Source: Kribbella kalugense
Lineage (GTDB): Bacteria > Actinomycetota > Actinomycetes > Propionibacteriales > Kribbellaceae
DNA: 64,000 nucleotides
Direction of reading: 5' to 3'
Assembly (NCBI RefSeq): GCF_004365875.1
Contig: NZ_SODF01000003.1
Coordinates: forward strand, 83,805 to 147,804
A model generated the notes under the pieces. The model saw only the letters and a program-made list of their open reading frames with translations, did not search any database and was not told the DNA's origin. Positions 44,639-52,023 of the stretch are shown in pieces; the first letter of the stretch is position 1; every line of letters starts with the position of its first letter. The translations under genes and the position numbers were made by a program.

Positions 44639-44842
44639 TCAGACGATCTTGACGTACTCCGCCTGCTGACCCTTCGGGCCCTGGGCGATGTCGAACTCGA
44701 CCCGCTGGTTCTCTTCGAGGCTACGGAAGCCTTCGGTCTGGATGGCGGAGAAGTGGACGAACACGTCCGCTCCGCCCTCGTCGACGGTGATGAAGCCGAA
44801 GCCCTTGTCGGCGTTGAACCACTTCACAGTTCCCTGTGCCAT
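44639..44842 (-). CDS. cspA: Cold-shock protein, CspA family
   Basis: 67 residues, typical length. RNP1 is KGFGFITV and RNP2 VFVHFSAI; the N-terminus AQGTVKWFNADKGFG is characteristic. It is a single-stranded RNA/DNA chaperone. The ATG is 44842. A candidate promoter at 44972-45000 implies a leader of about 120 nt, as in cold-regulated csp genes. Confidence 0.97.
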   Translation of the reverse strand: MAQGTVKWFNADKGFGFITVDEGGADVFVHFSAIQTEGFRSLEENQRVEFDIAQGPKGQQAEYVKIV

Positions 44843-44971
44843 GTTGTTGCTCCTTGATCGGAGATGGGGCGTACCGCGGTCGCGGCAGGCCCGGCCGTCG
44901 TCGCACCGGCGGCACACCATCTCTCGCAAGGAAAGATCGAGATAAACCACAGCTACTAGAACTAAACCTGC

Positions 44972-45000
44972 TCTATAGAACCACGACCCCACCCAGTCCA
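44972..45000 (-). promoter_or_regulatory. Candidate cspA promoter
   Basis: On the minus strand TGGACT (44995-45000) and TATAGA (44972-44977) are spaced 17 nt apart in an AT-rich patch. It predicts a long 5' leader that could act as a temperature-responsive structure. Confidence 0.5.
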
Positions 45001-45071
45001 TTCCCACCGGGACCACTCCGGGGACTGCGAGCAGCCGCCCGCCGCGCCCGTCCGGACAGGGTTCTGCCTGG

Positions 45072-45115
45072 CTGGGGAGGATCTTGTGCCGTTCTGGGTA
45101 CAAGATCCTCCCCAG
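45072..45115 (+). repeat. Dispersed hairpin element, copy 2 (perfect stem)
   Basis: A 16-bp perfect inverted repeat, CTGGGGAGGATCTTGT (45072-45087) with 45100-45115, extended by GCC/GGT around the loop GTTCTG. The loop and arm sequence match the element at 35426-35465. It lies within the 467-bp interval 44843-45309 between cspA and the deaminase gene, which otherwise holds only the cspA promoter and no gene I can support. Confidence 0.85.
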
Positions 45116-45309
45116 ACTGGTTGCCGCGGTCGGCGTGAGCCGGGTGCGGACCTGGGCTACTGACCAAGCGCACGCAGTCCCGCCTGATCACGCTCAGCCC
45201 TGGGCCGGTGAAGACTCGAGGGCGGGGTTGGTCAGTGATGCAGATCCGCAGCCACGACTACCCCCCGCCCCACACCGATGGCGGCGACGGGCGTGGCAGG
45301 GTAGGGCGC

Positions 45310-45726
45310 ATGTTCACTGTGCAACCGCTGACCGACCACGACCGGGAGCTGATCGAGCTGGCCCGGCAGACGGTCGATGCGAACACCGACGGGGCCGACG
45401 GTGTCCACACGATGGGTGCCGCGGTCCGCGGTATCGACGGCCGGATGTACGCCGGCATCAACCTGTACCACTTCACCGGCGGACCCTGCGCCGAGCTCGT
45501 CGCCCTCGGCCGGGCCCGCGCCGAGGGCGCCCGCGAACTGACCACGATCGTGGCCGTCGGCAACGAGAACCGCGGCATCTTCGGACCCTGCGGCCGCGAC
45601 CGCCAGATCCTCATCGACTACCACCCGGGCATCCGCGTCATCCTGCCAACGGAAGACGGTCCGGGATCGGTTCTCGCCACCGACCTACTCCCCGGCGCCT
45701 ACCGCTGGACGCCTACCCCAGACTGA
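45310..45726 (+). CDS. Cytidine deaminase-like protein with altered zinc motif
   Basis: 138 residues of the cytidine/blasticidin-S deaminase fold. The first zinc motif is GGPCAELVALG (Cys ligand plus catalytic Glu). The second, normally PCxxC, reads GPCGRDRQIL, so the second Cys is replaced by Asp. The rest (HTMGAAVRGIDGRMYAGIN) is canonical. It may still bind zinc through Asp or have changed specificity. The ATG at 45310 is preferred; the frame is open further upstream. Confidence 0.82.
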   Translation: MFTVQPLTDHDRELIELARQTVDANTDGADGVHTMGAAVRGIDGRMYAGINLYHFTGGPCAELVALGRARAEGARELTTIVAVGNENRGIFGPCGRDRQILIDYHPGIRVILPTEDGPGSVLATDLLPGAYRWTPTPD

Positions 45727-45761
45727 CCTCGCCCTCCCGGAACCACCAGGTCAGGGCGTAC

Positions 45762-46133
45762 TCATAGCAGTCTCTCGGCGAGCATGAAGGTGTTGCCGTC
45801 CGGGTCGTAGAACGTGGCGAGGCGGACCTCTTCGGCGATCTGCCGGGTCTCGCCGTCGAAGCGCGTGCCGAGCGACTCCAGGTGCGCGCGTGACGTGTCG
45901 ATGTCGCGTACGCCGAAGGTGACCACGACACCGCCGTCGGTCTTCGGCTCCTCGACCTGGCCGAGCCCGATCGAGATCCCGGGCAACGGCGTACTCAACT
46001 CGGCCCAGCCCCAGGACTCCAGCCGGTGTACGACCTCGAAGCCGAGCGCCTGCTCGTACCACTGCACGGCCCGCTCCAGGTCGGAAACGTCCAGCGCGCA
46101 GACCGCGCGCCCGTCGTACTCGATCCCACCCAT
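45762..46133 (-). CDS. VOC/glyoxalase-fold protein
   Basis: 123 residues forming two beta-alpha-beta-beta-beta units (AVCALDVSDLERAVQWYEQA; FYDPDGNTFMLAER at the end). The metal ligand set is incomplete to the eye, so it may be a binding or resistance protein or an enzyme. It is divergent from the HxlR-like regulator, from which it is separated by only 29 bp. Confidence 0.85.
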   Translation of the reverse strand: MGGIEYDGRAVCALDVSDLERAVQWYEQALGFEVVHRLESWGWAELSTPLPGISIGLGQVEEPKTDGGVVVTFGVRDIDTSRAHLESLGTRFDGETRQIAEEVRLATFYDPDGNTFMLAERLL

Positions 46134-46162
46134 AGTCCTGTTTTTATACTAAGCTTACTTTC

Positions 46163-46699
46163 GTGTCAACGCTTGCCCGCCTGGTCCATTTCCGCTGGGC
46201 CGTCCCGGTGCTGGCCGAGCTGCACCGCGGCCACGGCGGGCGCTTCGTGAACCTCACCCACACCCTGGGCGTAAGCCGCGAGTCGCTGCGAAGGACGCTG
46301 ACGTTCCTCCTCGAGACCGACCTGATCCGCCGCAACCCCGGCAAGGGCCACCCACTGCGACCCGAGTACCTACTGACCGACCCACAGCTCGGCGCAGACG
46401 CCGCCGTACTCACCGACCTCCTGGACAACCTCGGCGTAACCGACGTAGGCCTGAAGAAGTGGTCCCTCCCAACCCTCACCCTGCTGGCCTCGGAACGCCG
46501 CTTCTCGGAGATCCGACGCGCGTTGCCAGACGTGACACCGCGCGCCTTGACGCTCACGTTGAAGGACCTCGAGTCGTCCGGCCTGATCAACCGAACCGTC
46601 ACCGAGCACTACCCACCGTCAACCGTCTACAGCACAACACCGCCAGGCCTCCGCCTAGCTCACGCAGCTCAGAAGTTGGGGATGATGTCCTTGCCGTAG
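46163..46699 (+). CDS. HxlR-type regulator with two winged-helix domains
   Basis: 178 residues from GTG 46163. Residues about 1-80 and 95-175 are both HxlR-like (FRWAVPVLAELHRGHGGRF... RESLRRTLTFLLETDLI; and KWSLPTLTLLASERRFSEIR... RALTLTLKDLESSGLI). An internal duplication would let a monomer mimic the usual dimer. The 29-bp gap to the divergent VOC gene holds the palindrome TAAGCTTA, a possible operator. The 3' end overlaps the LLM gene by 31 bp. Confidence 0.87.
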   Translation: MSTLARLVHFRWAVPVLAELHRGHGGRFVNLTHTLGVSRESLRRTLTFLLETDLIRRNPGKGHPLRPEYLLTDPQLGADAAVLTDLLDNLGVTDVGLKKWSLPTLTLLASERRFSEIRRALPDVTPRALTLTLKDLESSGLINRTVTEHYPPSTVYSTTPPGLRLAHAAQKLGMMSLP

Positions 46700-47667
46700 G
46701 CGGCTAGCGTCGCTTCTTTGGCGTCGTGTTGGAGGTAGAGGGCGAACTGGTCTACGCCGAGGGCTTTGAGGTCGTTCAGGCGGGTGAGGTGGTTCTCGAC
46801 CGGGCCGAGGATGCAGAAGCGGTCGACGACCTCGTCGGGGACGAAGTTTGTGTGGGTGTTGCCGGCGCGGCCGTGTTCGGCGTAGTCGTAGCCCTTGCGG
46901 CCTTCGATGTAGTCGGTGAGGGCTTTGGGTACGGCGCCGCTGGACCCGTAGCGTTCCACGATGTCCGCGACGTGATTGCCGACCATGCCGCCGAACCACC
47001 GGGTCTGTTCGCGCTGGTGCTCGAGATCATCCCCGACGTACGCCGGCGCCGCGACGCAGAACTTGATCGCCATCGGATCCCGGCCCGCCTGCTCGGCAGA
47101 ACGGCGTACCGCGGTGATCATCCACTGCGCGATGTCGGGATCCGCCAACTGCAGGATGTACCCGTCGCCGACCTCGCCCGTCGCGGCCAACGCGCGAGGC
47201 CCGTACGCCGCGACCCATACGTCGAGCGCGCCGTTGTCGACCCAGGCGAACTTCAGCTGCTGCCCGCGGTACTCGACCGTCTCGCCGCGAGCCAGCGACC
47301 GGACAACCTCGACGCACTGCTTCATCTCGTCGATCGTGCCGGGCTTCGCGCCTAACGTCCGCAAGGCCGAGTCGCCGCGGCCGATCCCGCAGATCGTGCG
47401 GTTGCCGAACATCTCGTTCAGCGTGGCGAACTGGGACGCGATCACGGTCCAGTCGCGCGTGCCCGGGTTCGTCACCATCGGCCCGACGATGACTCGCTGC
47501 GTGTTCGCCAGGATCTGGCTGTAGATGACGAACGGCTCCTGCCACAGCAGATGCGAGTCGAACGTCCACACGTAGTCGAACCCGGCGTCCTCCGCCTTCC
47601 GGGCCAGCTCCACGACCGTGGACGCGGGCGGATCACACTGGAACACCACACCGAAGTCCACAGCCAT
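46669..47667 (-). CDS. LLM-class (probably F420-dependent) oxidoreductase
   Basis: 332 residues of the luciferase-like monooxygenase TIM-barrel family (DFGVVFQCDPP; VWTFDSHLLW; NRTICGIGRGDSALRTLG; GDGYILQLADP). The sequence fits F420-dependent subgroups better than FMN enzymes. It starts 6 bp after the dihydropyrimidinase gene with AAGGGGGA as RBS, so it is the third gene of a pyrimidine/hydantoin operon. It may perform the redox step acting on dihydropyrimidine or hydantoin-type substrates (inference). Confidence 0.9.
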   Translation of the reverse strand: MAVDFGVVFQCDPPASTVVELARKAEDAGFDYVWTFDSHLLWQEPFVIYSQILANTQRVIVGPMVTNPGTRDWTVIASQFATLNEMFGNRTICGIGRGDSALRTLGAKPGTIDEMKQCVEVVRSLARGETVEYRGQQLKFAWVDNGALDVWVAAYGPRALAATGEVGDGYILQLADPDIAQWMITAVRRSAEQAGRDPMAIKFCVAAPAYVGDDLEHQREQTRWFGGMVGNHVADIVERYGSSGAVPKALTDYIEGRKGYDYAEHGRAGNTHTNFVPDEVVDRFCILGPVENHLTRLNDLKALGVDQFALYLQHDAKEATLAAYGKDIIPNF

Positions 47668-47673
47668 TCCCCC

Positions 47674-49080
47674 TTACATCAAGTACGACGACAGGCCGCG
47701 CTTCAGGAACTTCCCCCGGCCCTTCCGGCCATGGTAGTTGCCGTCAGCCACGATCACCTCGCCGCGCGAGATCACGGTGCCCACTCGGCCCTGGATCTCG
47801 ACCCCTTCGTACGCCGAGTAGTCCATGTTCATGTGGTGGGTCTCGACACCGATCCGCGTCGTACCGTTCGGGTCGTAGATGACCAGGTCGGCGTCGGAGC
47901 CCGGCTGGACGATGCCCTTCTGCGGGTACAGCCCGAACATCCGGGCCGGCGTGGTCGCGATCGTCTCCACCCAGCGCTCGAGCGAGATGTGGCCGTCGAC
48001 AACACCCTGGAAGATCAGGTCGACGCGATGCTCGACGCTACCGATCCCGTTCGGGATCTTGGAGAAGTCGCCGATGCCCATTTCCTTCTGATCCTTCATA
48101 CAGAACGGGCAGTGGTCGGTCGACACGATCGCCAGGTCGTTGCTCCTGAGACCCTTCCACAGATCGCGGGCGTGCGACTCGTGCTTGCTCCGCAGCGGCG
48201 TCGAGCAGACCCACTTCGCGCCTTCGAACCCGGGCGCGCCGAGCTGGTCCTCCAACGTCAGATACAGGTACTGCGGACAGGTCTCGGCGAACACGTTGCG
48301 GCCGAGATCCCGCGCCTCGGCAACCTTTTCGAGAGCCTGGCTCGCGGACAGGTGGACGATGTACAGCGGGCAGTCCTGGGCGACCTCGGCCAGCGCGATC
48401 GCGCGGTTCGTGGCCTCCGCCTCGAGTGCGGCCGGGCGGGTGATGCCGTGGTAAATCGGGTCCGTCTCACCGCGTTCCAGAGCCTGTTGCACAAGTACGT
48501 CGATCGCGATGCCGTTTTCCGCGTGCATCATGATCATCGCGCCGTTCGCCCGCGCGGTCTGCATCGCCCGCAGGATCTGGCCGTCGTCGGAGTAGAAGAC
48601 ACCCGGATAGGCCATGAACAGCTTGAAGCTGGTGATGCCCTCGTCGGCGACCAGCTGGTCCATCGCCTTCAGCGCATCGGCGTCGACGCCGCCGAGGATC
48701 ATGTGGAACGCGTAGTCGATGTGGCACTCGCCCTCGGTCTTCGCGTGCCAGGCGGCCAGCCCGTCCTGCACCACCTCACCGGTCTTCTGGATGGCGAAGT
48801 CGATGATCGTCGTGGTGCCGCCGTACGCCGCCGCGCGGGTACCGGTGTCGAACGTGTCGCTGGCCGACGTACCGCCGAACGGCATCTCCATATGCGTGTG
48901 CGCGTCGATCCCGCCCGGGATCACATACTTGCCGGAGGCATCGATCACCTCGTCGGCGGTGATCGTCGGGGTGAACGACGGGTCGAGTAGGGCAACGATC
49001 TTCTCGCCGTCCACCAGCACGTCCGCGACCCGCGTCCCGGTCGGTCCGACGACAGTTCCACCTTTGACCAGCAAAGACAT
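47674..49080 (-). CDS. hydA: Dihydropyrimidinase / D-hydantoinase
   Basis: 468 residues with the complete binuclear zinc site: HTHMEM, the carboxylated Lys in TSFKLFMAYPG, MMHAENG, YIVHLSA and the catalytic Asp in VSTDHCPF. It opens the ring of dihydrouracil, dihydrothymine or hydantoins to N-carbamoyl amino acids. ATG 49080 follows GGGGAG. It is the middle gene of the operon, between the N-carbamoyl amidohydrolase and the LLM oxidoreductase genes. Confidence 0.95.
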   Translation of the reverse strand: MSLLVKGGTVVGPTGTRVADVLVDGEKIVALLDPSFTPTITADEVIDASGKYVIPGGIDAHTHMEMPFGGTSASDTFDTGTRAAAYGGTTTIIDFAIQKTGEVVQDGLAAWHAKTEGECHIDYAFHMILGGVDADALKAMDQLVADEGITSFKLFMAYPGVFYSDDGQILRAMQTARANGAMIMMHAENGIAIDVLVQQALERGETDPIYHGITRPAALEAEATNRAIALAEVAQDCPLYIVHLSASQALEKVAEARDLGRNVFAETCPQYLYLTLEDQLGAPGFEGAKWVCSTPLRSKHESHARDLWKGLRSNDLAIVSTDHCPFCMKDQKEMGIGDFSKIPNGIGSVEHRVDLIFQGVVDGHISLERWVETIATTPARMFGLYPQKGIVQPGSDADLVIYDPNGTTRIGVETHHMNMDYSAYEGVEIQGRVGTVISRGEVIVADGNYHGRKGRGKFLKRGLSSYLM

Positions 49081-49135
49081 CTATGCCACTCCCCTTTGAG
49101 CGGAAAGAAAGGAAAAAGGACGGATTAGTTGAGTT

Positions 49136-49978
49136 CTACGGCTTCGTCAGGTCTCCGTAGGCGTCCGGGCGGCGATCACGGTAGAACTGCCAGCGGTCCC
49201 GGACCGTGTCCAGCAGACCGAGGTCCAGGTCGCGGACGATCAGTTCCGGATCGTGGTCATGCCCGACCTCGCCGACGAACTTGCCCTCCGGGTCGACGAA
49301 GTACGACGTACCGTAGAAGTCGTTGTCGCCGAACTCGGACTCGATGCCGACCCGGTTGATCGCGCCGATGAAGTACTCGTTGGCGACCGCGGAGGCCGGC
49401 TGCTCGAGCTGCCAGAGGTACGCCGAGAGTCCACGGCTGGTCGCGGACGGGTTGAAGACGATCTTCGCGCCGGCCAGACCGAGCGCCCGCCAGCCTTCCG
49501 GGAAATGCCGGTCGTAGCAGATGTAGACGCCGATCCGGCCGACCGCGGTGTCGAAGATCGGGTAGCCGAGGTTGCCCGGACGGAAGTAGAACTTCTCCCA
49601 GAATCCCTTCACCTGCGGGATGTGGTTCTTCCGGTACTTGCCCAGGTAGGTGCCATCGGCATCGATCACGGCCGCGGTGTTGTAGAGCACGCCCGGCTGC
49701 TCCTGCTCGTACTCCGGGAGCACCATCACCATCCCGAGCTCCTGCGCGAGTGCGGCGAACCGCTCGGTCGTCGGGCCCGGGACGGACTCGGCGTACTCGT
49801 AGTACTCGGCGTCCTGCTTCTGGCAGAAGTACGGCCCGTAGAACAGCTCCTGGAAGCAGATCACCTGCGCACCTTGAGCCGCGGCCTGGCGCGCGTACTC
49901 CTCATGCGCCTTGATCATCGACTCTTTGTCGCCGGTCCACGACGTCTGCACCAAAGCTGCCCTGACAACGTCCGCCAC
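49136..49978 (-). CDS. Nitrilase-superfamily N-carbamoyl amidohydrolase (beta-ureidopropionase type)
   Basis: 280 residues with the Glu-Lys-Cys triad: CFQELFYGPYF, KYRKNHIPQ and VYICYDRHFPEGWRAL. The FCQKQDAEYYEYAE segment is typical of N-carbamoyl-beta-alanine amidohydrolases. The start is GTG 49978 with GGGGAGG. Product with the next enzyme would be beta-alanine or an amino acid plus CO2 and ammonia. It is the first gene of the operon. Confidence 0.92.
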   Translation of the reverse strand: MADVVRAALVQTSWTGDKESMIKAHEEYARQAAAQGAQVICFQELFYGPYFCQKQDAEYYEYAESVPGPTTERFAALAQELGMVMVLPEYEQEQPGVLYNTAAVIDADGTYLGKYRKNHIPQVKGFWEKFYFRPGNLGYPIFDTAVGRIGVYICYDRHFPEGWRALGLAGAKIVFNPSATSRGLSAYLWQLEQPASAVANEYFIGAINRVGIESEFGDNDFYGTSYFVDPEGKFVGEVGHDHDPELIVRDLDLGLLDTVRDRWQFYRDRRPDAYGDLTKP

Positions 49979-50051
49979 GAGACCTCCCCAAGTAGAGGCC
50001 CCCATGCTCCATCCGTCCCCCACCACCCGTCAACGGAAGCGCCGAACGCGG

Positions 50052-50720
50052 TCAGATCGTGATGGTGCGCCGTCCGCCGAGCCGGACCCGCCCGCCGACG
50101 GTGGCGTGAGTCGGGGGTTCGTGGGTCGTGTAGAGGTGGGAACCGGTGCCTTGGATGACGTGGAGGTCACGGCCTAGTTGAGCGGTCAGCTGGGTGACGG
50201 CGGAGCCGGTGGCCTCGTCTTCAACCACGCCCATGGCGGGTGCGAAGGCTCGGGCGCGGATGGCGTCGCCTTGCCAGGACCACAGGTAGGTGTGGCCGCC
50301 GGAGTACGCCGTGGGGTCCGCGGCGAGGACCGCCTCGGGTGAGTCGAGGTGGTGCCACTCCCAGGTGCTGCCCCAGGTGGTGTCGGCGCGGACGGAGAAG
50401 AGGTCGTCGCTGCGGGTAACGGCGATGGGGCCGGCCGGGACGTGAAGGGTGTCGACCGGGTGGCCGGTGGCGTGGAGCCAGGCGGCGGCGCCGACGGTGG
50501 GGTGGCCGGCGAACGGCATCTCCCCGGTGGCGGAGTAAATACGGAGCGTGCCGGTGGCCGGATCATCGACGTACACGGTCTCGCTGTCGCCGAGGTCAGC
50601 GGCGAACCGCTGCCGGTCGGCGGGTGGGACCAGGCGGCCGTCGACGATGCCCAGGGGGTTGCCGAACCGGCCGTCCGGGTCGGTGAAGACGTGGACGACC
50701 TGGACAGCCAGACCGGTCAA
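50052..50720 (-). CDS. PhzF-family isomerase-like protein
   Basis: 222 residues. PhzF fold signatures are HVFTDPDGRFGNPLGIV, DSETVYVDD (catalytic Glu), MPFAGHPTVGAAAWL and EDEATGSAVTQL. It is a little shorter than most family members. There is no phenazine cluster here, so it is one of the many PhzF-like proteins of unknown substrate. It lies 15 bp after a small membrane-protein gene. Confidence 0.9.
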   Translation of the reverse strand: MTGLAVQVVHVFTDPDGRFGNPLGIVDGRLVPPADRQRFAADLGDSETVYVDDPATGTLRIYSATGEMPFAGHPTVGAAAWLHATGHPVDTLHVPAGPIAVTRSDDLFSVRADTTWGSTWEWHHLDSPEAVLAADPTAYSGGHTYLWSWQGDAIRARAFAPAMGVVEDEATGSAVTQLTAQLGRDLHVIQGTGSHLYTTHEPPTHATVGGRVRLGGRRTITI

Positions 50721-50735
50721 TACAGTTCGGTCAAG

Positions 50736-50927
50736 TCAGAGGACGGCGATCGCGGCGATCACCGCGATCAGGAGCACGGCGGCGCCGACGACGGCGAGGA
50801 TGCGCCCGTTGAGCCTCGGTTGGCGGGCAACCTCGGTCTCGCCCTCGTTGACGAAGGCGCGGAACATCTGCGTGTTCGCACCCGGGTCCTGCTCGTTCTC
50901 CACGTTCGGGACGTTCTGGTCAGCCAT
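50736..50927 (-). CDS. Small tail-anchored-like membrane protein
   Basis: 63 residues from ATG 50927. An acidic Asn/Glu-rich N-terminal half is followed by a single C-terminal transmembrane helix (ILAVVGAAVLLIAVIAAIAVL). No family is recognised. It probably forms an operon with the PhzF-like gene. Confidence 0.65.
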   Translation of the reverse strand: MADQNVPNVENEQDPGANTQMFRAFVNEGETEVARQPRLNGRILAVVGAAVLLIAVIAAIAVL

Positions 50928-51051
50928 GGCCCAAGACCCTACCTGCACCCCGGACCCCCGGCACTCACCAAGGGCCCGGCTTTACCCACCCCTCACGCTC
51001 CGTTCAGCCTCCGTCGACGGCCGGCAAACACGTTGGTGAGTGGCCCAGGTC

Positions 51052-51071
51052 CATGTACCATTTGGTACATG
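51052..51071. promoter_or_regulatory. Operator overlapping a start codon: CATGTACCA-TT-TGGTACATG
   Basis: A perfect 9-bp inverted repeat with a 2-nt spacer. The right arm ends with the ATG of the SRPBCC gene, so a bound TetR-type repressor would cover the initiation site. The TetR gene is the second gene of the unit. Confidence 0.8.
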
Positions 51072-51500
51072 CGCTTCGATCACTCCACCACGATCCAGGC
51101 CTCGCCCGAGCGGGTCTGGGAGGTTTTCAGCGACGTCGAGCGGTGGCCCGACTGGACCCCGACCGTCGATTCCGTCGAGCGGCTCGACCCGGGCCGGATC
51201 CACTTCGGCTCCCGGACCCGGATCCGCCAGCCCAAGCTCCCGGTCGCCGTCTGGGAGGTGACCAAGCTCGAGGAGGGCGAGTACTTCGAGTGGGTCTCCC
51301 GGGCTCCCGGGATCACGACCACCGGCGGCCACCGCGTGATCAGTACGCCGGAAGGCACGGTGGCGACCGCGACAATCATCCAGGAAGGTCCGCTCGGCTG
51401 GCTCTTCGGCAGGCTGTACGCCGGCCTGACCAGGCGCTACATCGCGACCGAGACCGAGAAGCTGAAGGAAGTCAGTGAGTCGGGAAAGTCTGTTAGCTGA
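51069..51500 (+). CDS. SRPBCC (polyketide cyclase-like) protein
   Basis: 143 residues: FDHSTTIQASPERVWEVFSD, a mid-domain EYFEWVSRAPG, and a long C-terminal helix (YIATETEKLKEVSE), the lipid/aromatic-binding START-like fold. The ATG at 51069 lies within the operator palindrome and has no upstream RBS, suggesting leaderless or weak initiation. It overlaps the TetR gene by 26 bp. Confidence 0.88.
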   Translation: MRFDHSTTIQASPERVWEVFSDVERWPDWTPTVDSVERLDPGRIHFGSRTRIRQPKLPVAVWEVTKLEEGEYFEWVSRAPGITTTGGHRVISTPEGTVATATIIQEGPLGWLFGRLYAGLTRRYIATETEKLKEVSESGKSVS

Positions 51501-52023
51501 CGCGGTCGAGCATTTCGCCAAGAACGGGATCGGCGACGCCAGCCTGCGCAGTATCGCGACCTCGGTCGGCACCAGTCACCGGATGCTGATCTACCACTTC
51601 GGATCGCGCGAGGGTTTGCTGGCCGAGGTGGTTCGTACGGTCGAGCAGCAACAACGCGACCTGCTGGCCGAGGTGCTGGCGACCGATCTCCCGGTCGCCG
51701 AGCAGAACGAGCTGTTCTGGCGCCGGGTCACCGAGGCGACCCTGATCTACGGCCCGCTCTTCTTCGAGCTCAGCGCGCACGCGATGCAGGACCTGCCGCA
51801 CACCGAGTCCCTCAAGGCGGACCTGATCAACGTCTGGCTGCCGCCGTTGATCGACCTCTGTATCCGCGCCGGGATCCCGGCCGACGAAGCACCGGCGTAC
51901 GCGCGGCTCGGCCTGGCGGCGTCCCGCGGTCTGCTCTTCGACCTGCTGCTGACGGGCGACCGAGCGGGTGTCGACGAGGCATCCGCGCTGCTGAACCGCC
52001 TGTTCACTCTCCCGGTTCGGTAG
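51475..52023 (+). CDS. TetR-family regulator
   Basis: 182 residues from GTG 51475. The TetR HTH is GDASLRSIATSVGTSHRMLIYHF in essence, followed by GSREGLLAEVV and a helical ligand domain. It is co-transcribed with the SRPBCC gene and probably binds the palindrome at 51052-51071. The last 20 bp overlap the convergent serpin gene. Confidence 0.92.
   Translation: MSRESLLADAVEHFAKNGIGDASLRSIATSVGTSHRMLIYHFGSREGLLAEVVRTVEQQQRDLLAEVLATDLPVAEQNELFWRRVTEATLIYGPLFFELSAHAMQDLPHTESLKADLINVWLPPLIDLCIRAGIPADEAPAYARLGLAASRGLLFDLLLTGDRAGVDEASALLNRLFTLPVR

Noticed and set aside
44843..45103. N-terminal extension of the cold-shock protein to 155 residues
   Set aside because: The cold-shock domain begins MAQGTVKWFN at 44842 as in all family members; the extension would cross the candidate promoter and leader.
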